Shown: positions 1 to 10,600 of the stretch, piece by piece | How the letters are laid out: each line of letters begins with the position of its first letter | Numbering within the stretch: the first letter of the stretch is position 1 | Source of the DNA: Tridacna crocea | Lineage: Eukaryota; Mollusca; Bivalvia; Cardiida; Cardiidae | Assembly (NCBI GenBank): GCA_943736015.1 | Contig: OX031071.1 | Coordinates: 13,922,119 to 13,986,118, forward strand | Length of the DNA stretch: 64,000 nt | Reading direction: 5' to 3' | Translations under genes and position numbers: made by a program | Notes under the pieces: model-generated | Seen by the model: the letters and a program-made list of their open reading frames with translations, nothing else | Databases searched by the model: none | What the model was told of the DNA's origin: nothing

Positions 1-330
1 TTCATCGCCGGAAATATGCCGGTTTACCGTTCCGAAAATTGTAAGACTCCTCGTAAAAAAGAAAACTTGAGTGTCATTTTTATGCAAATATTTCAAACTA
101 TATTTCGACTGACAAATAGATCGTATCTTCATTCTTTAACGTGGTTTATCAATTCCGATTGAAATTTTCACATCGGATAGATAGACGTACATAACTAAAT
201 CGATTTTTTTTTTATGTCATTAATTACAGTGGCGCCACCAGGCATAAGATCACTTGATTGGCATTTCAAATAGAAACGACCGTTATACAAACGATGAAAG
301 TACGGAACCAGCCGAGTTATAACGAGTGTG
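1..330 (+). repeat. Interspersed repeat family L, copy 1 (cut by window edge)
   Basis: The stretch matches 35262-35645 over most of its length: shared blocks include CGGTTTACCGTTC, TTTATCAATTCCGATTGA and the closing CGAGTTATAACGAGTG. A shorter related piece lies near 34405-34545. It has no coding potential that I can see. Confidence 0.65.
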
Positions 331-502
331 ATAAATAGAGGATAATCAACTGGTTATTTTTGATATGAAAAATATCTCACAAGGATGCGTTGTTAGGCGT
401 TGAAAAAAACGAGTGCGCAGCACGAGTTTTTTAAACGCCTTACGACGCGTCCGAGTGAGATATTTTTCATATAAAAATAACCAGTTGATTATTCTATTTA
501 TT
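331..502. repeat. Long imperfect palindrome next to repeat L
   Basis: The left arm (331-370, ATAATCAACTGGTTATTTTT core) is repeated inverted at 465-502, and an inner pair (TGAGATATTTTTCATAT / its inverse, with GCGTTG..CGCC blocks) continues the stem. It starts exactly where repeat L ends, so it may be the 3' part of the same element; the copy at 35645 lacks it. Confidence 0.7.
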
Positions 503-933
503 ACATACCTTATTAACACTATTTTTTAAAAAAATAATGAAATGCTTAATAAAAAAAGTAGTTCCTAAATTACGGCAGGAAGTGAAAGTGAAAGTTGATA
601 TCGTCACTAGTGATGATATCAAAATTTATTACACTGGGAAATTCCAGGATTTCACAGCTAGGTATATAATAACAATTAGTAAATGCAGTGTTGGTGTATA
701 AATGGCGGCGTTGTCTTTTTTCAATAGGGAATCGTCTACTTTTGTGAAACCAAGGTCCATATTTACCAACCATTCTTAAGAAAAGTCTTGGTCTTATTCT
801 ACAAGATTTTCTAAATTCGACATTAACCAGACTTCTGATTGGCTGAACTAAATAGTAAGTCAATCAGATGCTGTGTTACTGGATTTGACGTCATCGTACC
901 TATCTGCACAAGATTCATCATAATCGATGCATG

Positions 934-1161
934 TTAACCCATTACCACCCTATCCCTACTTTTGACGACCCTGAGAAAAAAAGCCTTTTGAAAACATTTT
1001 GGGAAAAGGAGAAAATGCTGTTAACCAGCATTTTCTTCTATTCCTACAACGTTTTCTACCCTTCATTAGACAAATTTCAAATTTTCAGTCACTTTTTTTG
1101 TTGTCTGCAAATGCTTTCAATTTGGACAAGCCTAAAATATTGTCGTTTGGTAATGAGTTAA
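934..1161 (+). mobile_element. Family A TTAA-bounded MITE
   Basis: TTAACCCATTACCAC at the left and GGTAATGAGTTAA at the right, with the central hairpin around ATGCTGTTAACCAGCAT at ~1015-1040. The short ORFs through here are repeat sequence. Confidence 0.85.
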
Positions 1162-1201
1162 AGATAATGCATCATTTGCACAAGATTTTCCACGATCTGG
1201 C

Positions 1202-1202
<1 letters not shown>

Positions 1203-1232
<30 letters not shown>
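1203..1232. repeat. GA dinucleotide microsatellite
   Basis: About 14 consecutive GA units just downstream of a MITE. Confidence 0.95.
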
Positions 1233-1235
<3 letters not shown>

Positions 1236-1237
<2 letters not shown>

Positions 1238-2298
1238 ATTATTTTATTCATTGATCACTGGTTTCAAGAAGTCACAGTATTACAGCAGTAGAAAATACTT
1301 TACTCGTGACCCTTGCCTTTGGCCAAGTGTCCTATTTGGAATAACGATCCGTGCTAATAATATGATATTGGGCCATTTGATAGCCTGTATTGGCTTCCAT
1401 TATACGGATAATGTCCATGTAATCAAATAATATCAAATGATACAGTGTGCTACATCACGTCTAAGATATTGCGAATGTCTGATAATTGGTCCTTTGGCAA
1501 TGGGATAATTGCCATAACAATCCGAAATTGACGCCAAGGATTTCCAAAATAGCATTTTGTCAATAGATTAAACACCAAGTAACCCAAACAGTTATCTGCA
1601 GAAGTCACGTGATTGCGATCTAGAAGCATAAAAGGTTATTGGTTTTGGGTTTCATATGTGAGGTCAAAGGTTACGGTGATTGGCATAAATGCGTAAGTGT
1701 TTTGAGCTAGAATGAGTCACCAATGTTCGTTCGATACAAAATGCGTCGACATTCCATCAGTTCTGTATTACGTGGCCAATTATTTGCACATTTTCATTTT
1801 CCCTCCATTTAAAGCCAGCATAATTAGTAAAAAAAAACCAGCAATTTTTCTTTGCTAGGAAACCAAAAGTACCTTAAACAAATACTCCGAATAATCGGCT
1901 TGGAAATGATAATATGCTATTGGTTATTTTCAAATATTCAAGCCAGTTATTTTTGCTGAAAGGTGCAGCAAGTTTTAGGGTAAAAATATCGAATACTTGT
2001 GATATAAGAAACTTTGTCGTAAAAGTGATTTTTTATGTAAGATTCCTTGATTAAAAGATGTATGTATTTCTATGTTGTATACCGGTAAATGTTTGGGAAA
2101 ATAGCCTGATATTGTGTGACGGTGGAAAATATAGTTGGGAAGGTCAGAATTCTCAAGTAAGCAATCAACAGTTGCACTTTTGCCGTTTGCCCAAATTGAT
2201 CAAACTTGTGGGGCTGGCGTGAAAAAGTTACTACGCGTGAGAAAAAGTAAATCCACAACATCAAAATTAGAAAGTTAGAAAATCCAATACATGTAGTA
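1236..2298. other. No recognisable gene
   Basis: AT-rich sequence without a convincing ORF, splice pair or strong repeat. ORFs here are short and lack any recognised domain. Confidence 0.5.
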
Positions 2299-2507
2299 TC
2301 AGGGCTCGTATTCAGCAACCATTCCTGAGAATATTCTTAATCTTATTCTCCAAAGTTTTCTAATTTTGTAAGTAACACAATCTCTGATTGGCTAAACCGA
2401 ATGGTTTAGCCAATCGGAAGTTCTGTTACTTACGAATGTAGAAAATATTGGAGAATAAGACAAATAGCGTTCTTAAGAATGGCTGGTGAATACGAGCCTA
2501 GGCTAGT
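2299..2507. mobile_element. Family F palindromic MITE
   Basis: Ends read GGGCTCGTATTCAGCAACC and its inverse GGCTGGTGAATACGAGCC; the centre (2385-2414) is a palindrome built on ATTGGCTAAACC / GGTTTAGCCAAT. Near-complete copies occur at 18218-18415 and 62832-63026, and half copies at 770-870, 21855-21958, 28690-28765, 32637-32735 and 58149-58215. Confidence 0.85.
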
Positions 2508-2969
2508 CTATTTTTTACCTTTATTAATTTACTAATAATGTAGATAAATATATTTCAGAATTTTTTTTTTCCTATTGGAGATCTTGGACTTTGCTTCTGG
2601 ACGTAATTAGTTGAAAGGTATGTTTAAGGTCATGAGAAAATAACATCCTTTTACCAGATTTTTGCGTTTTGATAAACATTGTTAAACATCTATATACAGA
2701 AGAAATTAATTTAAGCATACCAAAGTTGGAAGAAAATAAATGAAAATGAAATAAAACGATTTGACAATGACAAGTGGGATCGGCTGAAAAGCAGAAAAGA
2801 GATCTCGGCTAATCAGTTTGAACATGACAATTGGGATTGGTAAAAAAAAACAGAAAAGAGATCTCATACGCTAACTAGTTTGACCTATGTCCGCTTTTTT
2901 TCTTCATACAAATTAGTCGGCATTAGCATCAAAGCAGAGGAATAAAATCAGTTTGCTTGAAAAAAAGGA

Positions 2970-3392
2970 AATGATATTTTTTTTTTTCGGTGACAGATCG
3001 AAATTTATTTCATCGAGTGAACATCATCTGTAGTATTTTCACGATGGCGTTCACTGAAATAAATTTCGATCTTTCACCGAAAAAAAAAATGTTCTATTTA
3101 TTTAATGCTTTTAACACTTTCTGGGAGGAGCTTTATCAAAATCCAGTACAGTTCTTTTCGGTTATTCCCCGTGGCGTACCCTCTCCACATAGCCAAGCAT
3201 TACAATATTACGTCAAGCGCGAGAAATGTAAGGTAAATGACGTCATATTTCCATGTGGTTATGAGTCACGCTCATTTTACCTGGGTAACTAGAACATGAA
3301 AATCGGTATTTTCACCGGTCGTACCCGTGGAATATCGAAAAATATTTTCACCACTATTTCTTAATATCCTAACGGAAAGCCTGAAATAATAG
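2970..3392 (+). mobile_element. Family E element (~420 bp)
   Basis: Begins with TTTTCGGTGACAGATCG, has a palindrome around the GATGGTGTTCACT motif, then a conserved non-coding body (GTCAAGCGCGAGAAATGTAAGG, TGACGTCATATTT) and ends near ATATCCTAACGGAAAGC. Matches 12497-12957, 38972-39402 (inverted) and 41787-42178. Confidence 0.8.
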
Positions 3393-3764
3393 GTGATAAC
3401 ATTGTGAAAAGTGTTTTCCTTTTTTTCTTGAGTTTCAATCGGCGACGACAATATTTTCGTTCTTGAGTAGAATACTTGTGCGCCACAAGTATTGGCACTT
3501 AATTCCCAAGAATCAATACAGTTTAATAACACCGTTTTTTGACACATGAATAGTGATTGAAATGCAGTCCGGGAACCGTTTTAGAATCAAACAGAGCGAT
3601 ATAAAAAATCCCTCCCGAAAAAAAAAAAACCGCGAAACAGAAAATTATGGGATCGTTTGAAACTAATCAATCAAACACCGTAACAAGTATCGCACATTTG
3701 ACACTGATACCCTTCACTCTTAGAACTCCGGGGTAGGGGAAGGGCCTGCTTCGGACGGAATTAC

Positions 3765-3832
3765 GGAATGCGTAGATCGAAGATCAAACTGTATAGAATG
3801 TGCAGTTTGATCTTCCATCTACACTGTCCGAT
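3765..3832. mobile_element. Family C hairpin
   Basis: Inverted arms GTAGATCGAAGATCAAACTG and its inverse flank a short loop (TATAGAATGTG); the right side ends TACACTGTCCGA, the signature of the family. Confidence 0.7.
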
Positions 3833-3910
3833 ACCTTTATACTCAAACTGAAACATACAGGTATTTGTTTTCGTGACTGATTTTACTTTTAATTCTTTTA
3901 ATTCTAACAT

Positions 3911-4140
3911 TTTATTCCATTACCACACAATTCCTACTTTTGACGCCCCTGAGAAAGAAGCCTTTAGAAAACATTGGGGGAAAAGGAGAAAATGCTGGTA
4001 ACCAGCATTTTCTCCTTTTCCCACGATGTTTTCTACCCTTCACAAAAGAAATTTCAAATTTTCAGTCACTTTTATTTTGTCGTCTGCAAATGCTTTTGAT
4101 TTGGACAAGTTTAAAACTTTGCCGTTTAGCAATGAGTTAG
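3911..4140 (+). mobile_element. Family A MITE
   Basis: Central hairpin at ~3978-4030 with the GCTGGTAACCAGC core. The left TTAA is degraded to TTCC, and the right end reads GCAATGAGTTAG. Confidence 0.8.
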
Positions 4141-4352
4141 GCGACATCAAGATTCAGTATGAGTCAGTCAGTGTTTGAGTAACGCACAACGTTCGATAAC
4201 AATTTATGTTCTCGGTGTTCGTTTAATTGAAAAAACTGCAGTCGCACAGTCTCAAAACCATAATTGGGATTCTGAACCATTACACTTTGCTGGTTTCCTG
4301 CTTGAGATAATTATGTAAGGATATGTGGTCAGATTCAGATGCATTGTCCTTT

Positions 4353-4462
4353 AGTCCTCTACGTAGTGAAATGACTTGTGGTGTCATTTCTATACGTAGA
4401 ATAATGACCCCCGGGTCATTTTGTAGGGGAGGGTCATTTCTCTGCATTACAGCGGCCTCTGG
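4353..4462. mobile_element. Family G palindrome
   Basis: Contains repeated and inverted AAATGACC / GGTCATTT blocks and ends CTCTGCATTACAGCGG; related to the better copy at 22539-22716. Confidence 0.65.
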
Positions 4463-4465
4463 CGA

Positions 4466-4790
4466 GCTAACAAGTACATCTGAGGACGAGTTAAATGTTA
4501 TTTTTTCTTAATCACATAACCTCTCTTGTTGTCAGTGTTATTTATCCATCACGAATTTTCTTATCTTACACACTTTCGATATAGCAATTTTGTGATTTCA
4601 TCTTTGACGTCATTTCATACGTATTTTATCAAAGTGAATGGGTTAACGTCTATTACAGCAGGTGCATCTATAGACGGTTTGACGTTTCTTGTCGATTATC
4701 TAGAATAGACAAAACCATACAGGTACATGCAGTAATTTTCATGGATAAACTCGATTAAATTTTCTTGAAACAAATATAACTTCATACTTT
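4466..4790. other. No recognisable feature
   Basis: Two short ORFs overlap here but neither has a domain, signal peptide or matching splice sites. Confidence 0.4.
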
Positions 4791-4794
4791 TCAC

Positions 4795-4982
4795 GTCACA
4801 AAATGTTTATCTCAAATGTGTGTAAGATAAGATTTAAAAAAATAAAGTCATTGGTACGTTACAAAAAGCTTATCTCAAATGTGTGTAAGATTAAAAAACA
4901 AAACGTAATTGGTACGTTACAAAACGCTTATCTCAAATGTGTGTTAGATAAAAAAAAGAAAATGTAATTAGTACGTTACATT
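4795..4982 (+). repeat. Tandem repeat, three ~62 bp units
   Basis: The unit contains CTTATCTCAAATGTGTGTAA followed by an A-rich stretch and TGGTACGTTACAAAA. Units begin near 4797, 4858 and 4917. Confidence 0.85.
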
Positions 4983-5179
4983 TAAAACAGGGGAGTTTCT
5001 GGGATAAAAGAAATATCCTGTGAGCATCATTAGCACTGAAATATATTTTCGAGGTGTTGATTAATCATGCTAAATAAATTACATGAAAATTTCAAGCCGA
5101 TTGTAAAATAAACAGAATGTTAATATTTTAAACTTATAATAACTATTTTTATTTCTTTTAAGAAGAAAATGTCTCCTAA

Positions 5180-5250
5180 TCGGACAGTGTAGATTCAAAA
5201 TCAGACTGCACGTTCTGTGCAGTCTGATTTTGATCTACACTGCCCGCAAA
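5180..5250. mobile_element. Family C hairpin
   Basis: Left arm GTGTAGATTCAAAATCAGAC, right arm GTCTGATTTTGATCTACAC, short loop TGCACGTTCTGTGCA. Confidence 0.8.
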
Positions 5251-5253
5251 AGG

Positions 5254-6580
5254 CCATTGAGTCGCGCTGAGCATCTTCAGGATTAAGCAGGAATAAAATG
5301 AAAAAAAAAAAACAATTTCAATGATTTTAGATAAGTTCTCGTAAAGCTAAGAAATTTGTTTGCTCGAAGTGCAAAGATTGAAAACATTTCCGTTATGAAT
5401 TACTACACAGTGTCAAGATCGTGCGAAGAATCGGTTTCCGTCTTGTTAGAAAGATTTATTTGGTTCCGTGATTTCTGGCGCTGCAGTGGTTATTATTGAC
5501 ATGGGAACCGCTTTCTCGTTTTGACTCTTTACCACACCACAAAAATTTTAGAATCCTGGATCCTGAAAGAATTTGCAAAAGACAAATTCAATTTTACTCA
5601 GACGACACTATTTTTCTTTAAAAGCGAAGAGAGGGTCATGGAAAAAAACTGGGAATTCTGGTTACCAGCATTTATTATCTTTTTTCCTAGATGTTTTGAA
5701 ATACCTCCTTCCCTAGGGTCATAAAACGTGGGATTAACTGGAAAAGGGTTTTAATAACTAATAAATCATGTCATACGAACCCCAAATATTGGGAAGAAAT
5801 ATTGGGTTAGATGAAATATAAAGATATTTCCCAGAAAATAGGACACAGAAAATGAGTCAGAACATATACCATACTTTGAGTGATTTATGAAGTTATTAGC
5901 TTGTTCAAGATTATAAAATCACGTATTGGTTTGCTTAGGTTTGTTGACATGGAGAAAGAAGACTATGCTTATGAAGTGTGATTTATGTTTAGTTAACATA
6001 CAATATAGTAGAAATGCACGCTGAGGTTTGTTCACATGACATACGTTTCTTACAGCAAAAGATTTCAAACAAATATATATATATCTACTTGTTCACAGGT
6101 CGCACATTGGTTAGTGCGTAAGATTTAAGGTATGACCTGTTTAATGCACTTCTAAAAAAATCTAATTGGTTGATAAATAAGAACAAATAAGGATTTATGC
6201 AGAAATAAATAATTTTGCACATTTCTAAGGGATCAGAAATTCCGTTTATGTCTATCTTGAAAATATTTTTTGATACTTTTGTTAGTTTTCTTAAAAGGAA
6301 GGTAATTATTATCTCTTTTTGATTTGAGAATATAGTGGTTTTAGATTTATAAATGATAATTCAAAGAAGGAAAAAAAAATGGAAAAAAAAGAATAGGTGA
6401 AAGTAGTTCATTAATACTCTTTTTTAATATTATAGCTAATTTTGCATGGTATTTTAGTGGAAATAGCTGTTTTCCATTACACAGGTCTTACCTTAAAGTA
6501 CTTTTTAATAGATCTTCTTGAGCACGCTGACGTTACATTGTATAATATTATCTTGATAACCTTTCATTGACAATTTATAT
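5254..6580. other. AT-rich stretch without gene
   Basis: Nothing coding was recognised. A decayed family A hairpin half (TGGTTACCAGCAT) lies near 5660-5675. The rest is AT-rich with no clear repeat. Confidence 0.45.
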
Positions 6581-6582
6581 AA

Positions 6583-6642
6583 TTGTTTGTTCTGAGAATA
6601 GTTTAACACACACTGTGTGTTAAATTATTCCCCAAAACAAAC
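6583..6642. repeat. Hairpin 1 of an adjacent pair
   Basis: TTGTTTGTTC..TTTAACACACA on the left pairs with TGTGTGTTAAA..AACAAAC on the right, with a few bulges; centred on CACACTGTGTG. Confidence 0.75.
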
Positions 6643-6650
6643 GATTCTAT

Positions 6651-6706
6651 AACTCGATAATTTTTATACAAGTGTTATCTTAGCCCGAGATAAAAATTAT
6701 CGAGTT
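6651..6706. repeat. Hairpin 2 of an adjacent pair
   Basis: AACTCGATAATTTTTAT pairs exactly with ATAAAAATTATCGAGTT across a ~22 base loop. It follows hairpin 1 after 8 bases. Confidence 0.8.
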
Positions 6707-7127
6707 GAATTAAAAATGATCTCGTTACGGTAAGAAATTTTAAGGCAATTATTTAAAACACACACAATAACATAAATTGCTAATGACAGGTTCATCGAAA
6801 GAGAATGAAATACATTTGTAGCGTAAGATTTTGAATAGGATTTTGAAGATCCATTTTTGTATTTGTTGGTCGTTGACACGGCATACATCGTTTCATGCGT
6901 AATATTTAAATATCATTTGTATACATCTACATTTGCATGACTTTTAGAGGTATTGTAAATTTTCTTTATTTAACAAATACCACTGCCGGAATATTAATTG
7001 GTCTGAAGCAAGGCATTAAAAAGTCCTGAAAGAATTAAAGAATTCGACAACTCTTTCAATCACATATTTTTTTTTTCATCTCTCCAATAGGATTTAAGTG
7101 CCATACTTCGATAGAAAGGATACAGAC

Positions 7128-7602
7128 ATGAAATTCCGACATTTTGAATTTAAGCTGTTTCCGAAGCTGAAAAACAAGAAGAAAAAGAAATCTAAGTTAT
7201 GCAATACAGATTTCCCACGAGATATCGGTCTAGACAAAAACTTTAATTATTCAAAGACAAGTTTCCAAGAATATTACGACAATTTAGGTGCAGACGACAA
7301 TTTGCTGTGTAGACAGGTTATTACGTCACAGGATGCCAATTTCGGACACACTCGGTACAGAACATATCCACTCCCAGAGCTTAAAATAGAGGTCGGAAGC
7401 CTATGCCAGTGTTCGAAATGTACAGATACTAGCCATCTAGATTCCAAAAGCACCTGGATTTGTGTCAGCGCACCGGAAGCTGAGCAGACTGGAAGTGACG
7501 TATCTACAGAGACGCCTAACACCATCCCTCGAACAAGAACTCGAATAAAAACAAACCCATGGTTGCCGTCACCCAGAACTACGCCCACCCCCTCTCCTAC
7601 AG
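7128..7602 (+). CDS. Gene 1, coding exon 1
   Basis: Encodes residues 1-158 plus the first base of codon 159. The donor is ACAG|GTATTTATG; the frame runs open into the intron as far as 7661, so the exon end is set by the donor and by the phase of exon 2. Confidence 0.75.
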
Positions 7603-10600
7603 GTATTTATGTTTTCCATAGCCATCCCTCTTTTTTACCATATAACCTGTATAACCTGTAATTTTGTGTAAAAAAGACCCACCAAGATGAAACATTTGAA
7701 AATATTGTTGGAAAAGATGAAAATTCTGGTGAACAGCATTTCTTCTTTTTCCGCCATTTTTTTGACATTATGAAAACATATGGACAACTAAAAACTCATG
7801 TCTCTTGGTAGAAAATAGTAATAATAAAAAATGCTTTGAAATTAGTCAAGTATTTTGTGATTATTAAGCTTTACAATGACTAAAATGCAATTTCATCAAT
7901 TTGACATATTATTTTCTTGGAACTAAAGCCTAGACTTTCGGTAAACAAATTCCACCTACCCCCCCCCCCCCCACCCCCACCACCACACACACACACACAA
8001 AAAAAAGAGGATTAATTAAGTATCCCAGTGGTATAACAATTAAATGCCATGGCAAACGGGCCGGTAAATTGTATAACTGGATTAAACATGGAATATCGGA
8101 AATCCGAATCCTTAGTAATACGAAACTATTGATATTTTCCGGGATGTTGGAACAGTCGTGACAGTTGATGGATATAGTCATAGGTTGTTTGTTTGAAAGG
8201 TGCTGTGCTCTCACTACAACACTAAAATAATTATATCAGTAATTAAATGACAAACAGATTCCTTCCATAACTTCCATAGGTCGCTTAGGTCTTTCCTGTG
8301 AATTAAATTCACCGATTTCACCGGACAGGAAACAATATTATAAAAGCAGAACTGTCTTCTTTTCCAGCATTTTTTTTTTTTTGTTCGGTAACCCTTTTCC
8401 AAACGATCCCATTTTTGACGCCTCAAGCTCCTCTAAAAACTCCCAATGTGTTTAAAAAAAATTGTGGATGAGGCAGAAAATGCTGGCATCCAGCATTTTC
8501 TTCTTTTTTCCAAACTGTTTTCCGTACTTTTATAGACAAATCCAATCATTTGAACAACATTTAATTTGTTTCCTGAAAATGCTTTCAGTTTTGTCAAGTC
8601 TACAAATTTTGTCATCTGATAAAAAGTTACATCTCAATTCAAACTGATTGTCCTTATATCGCAGTTTTTATCGAATAAGAATTTCATGAAATAATTGGCT
8701 GGTATCATAAGATAGTTGGCTAATACAGGGATGCTTTCATGAATCGATTTTATCTCAAGTTTGTTTTCATATCAATCTAATCGGTCATTACAATCCAATT
8801 ACTGTTTGTTGACAAAGATAATATTGTGACAAGGGTTCACATTCCTTAACCTATATCTGTCCTACAACTAGAACCTTTTGCGTTTCTTGGGTAGTTACAA
8901 TTAAGGATGAAGCCTTACTCGTTTACAGGCAGTTTTCATCGAGTTTTTCACCCACTTCATCCTTATTTTATGAATCTGTAATTGATCTTGTATCTTCATT
9001 TCAAATGTTCCTCTGATGGCTGCAAGACTGTACAGATGTATTTCATGTTTAGAAGTCCTTCAAAGCAACTGCTCTTGTCGTTTCCGGTTTTAATGAGGAC
9101 AGATCCCTTGTGTTTTCCATCCCTTACACCATTTGTACTAGTAATCTATCTATGTTTACACAGTTGAGCAATTCTAATGATGATTTCTGTGTATTTCATG
9201 CCTCTATGAAATTCATGCCTCTATGAAAACAGCAGCAACAACAAAAACTTAATTCCTTAAATGTACCACTTTTCTGATGCAAAGCCTGCAAACAGCCTGC
9301 AGGTATTCGGGACAAAAAGATGGCAAATACATATTTAGATTAAAAAAGACATTATAAACCATGTTCTCATCGTCATAGTTACGGCATAGTCACGGTAATA
9401 CTGGTACTGTTCGATTCAGGACTGTTTTACTGGTGTTGGCTCAGATTGGTTACCTCCATTGATACACAATAAGGTATCGCTATAGGTACATGAATGACAA
9501 ACGGCACACCAGTTAAGATGTCGGCCTCGGTTCATTCGTGTAAGAGACATACTTTGCTCCGAGTATATGGGTATTTCAATGACGTGAATAATATTGAATG
9601 GAGGTAGAAACTAGAATACGGCTGCTGCTTAGTACAACACATTTTTTGCCTTTGAAATAAACTGAACTGAGGTATCCCTTGACCCCAAGGCATGTAGGAT
9701 TTTCTTACTGAAATTTTGCTTTGAAAACAAGCGAAGCAAGAAGATTTAAGGGTAAAATTTGGAGTTTAATGCCGAAAATAGATCATAGCACACTTTGAAA
9801 GTTGATCTGAGCACACACAATCAATGAATATCGTGTACGTCCAGATAGAATTTCGACAACAGCTTACAGTCTTCAACTTAAAACTCTCACTAGAGGTCGA
9901 AACAACCCGATCGGCAGCAGATTAAGGGATACTTCAGTCTATTTCATTTAAGAGGCAAAAGAACAGTTTGTAGATGTATGCTGCAGCTAAATTCTAACTC
10001 CTACCCCATTTCATATTATTCACGCCAGAAAATAAAACACAGTAGAAACGCAAGTGGTGCAACGCCTTTTTTTACTTTGTATACTTTAAACCAGATAATC
10101 TCCCAGTGCTATCGAAAGGTGCAGGTCCTTGTATCAAATTGCATTCAAATCTTACTGTACAATAGTCGCATTACCACGTTAACCCATCTTTACTTTTAAA
10201 AGAATCAAAATTCGAACAAAGATGTTTGAAACATCACTGTTATAGTAGAAAATGTACGTTTGGAGCAGTTAAGAGCTGTTTTTGCCACAATATTTCAAAA
10301 TATTAAAAATATTGCTTGTCAGCGTAAATTATCAGATAATTCTACAGTAGACGCGATTTCAAACACATAAAAATCAAGATGACTTTTTATGTCTGGGTTT
10401 GTACACTCCATCGATTATTGGTGTAATTACAGATATTGTTTATATAACCCATTACCACACAATCCCTACTTTTGACGCCCGTGAGAAAGAAGCCTTTTGA
10501 AAACACTGTAGGAAAAGGAGAAAATGCTGGTAACCAGCATTTTCTCCTTTTCCTACAGTGTTTTCTGCCCTTCCCATGACAAATTTCAATTTTCCAGTCA

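Noticed and set aside
570..863. 97-codon ORF on the - strand
   Set aside because: Its N-terminal part is a family F fragment (770-870) and no domain is visible.
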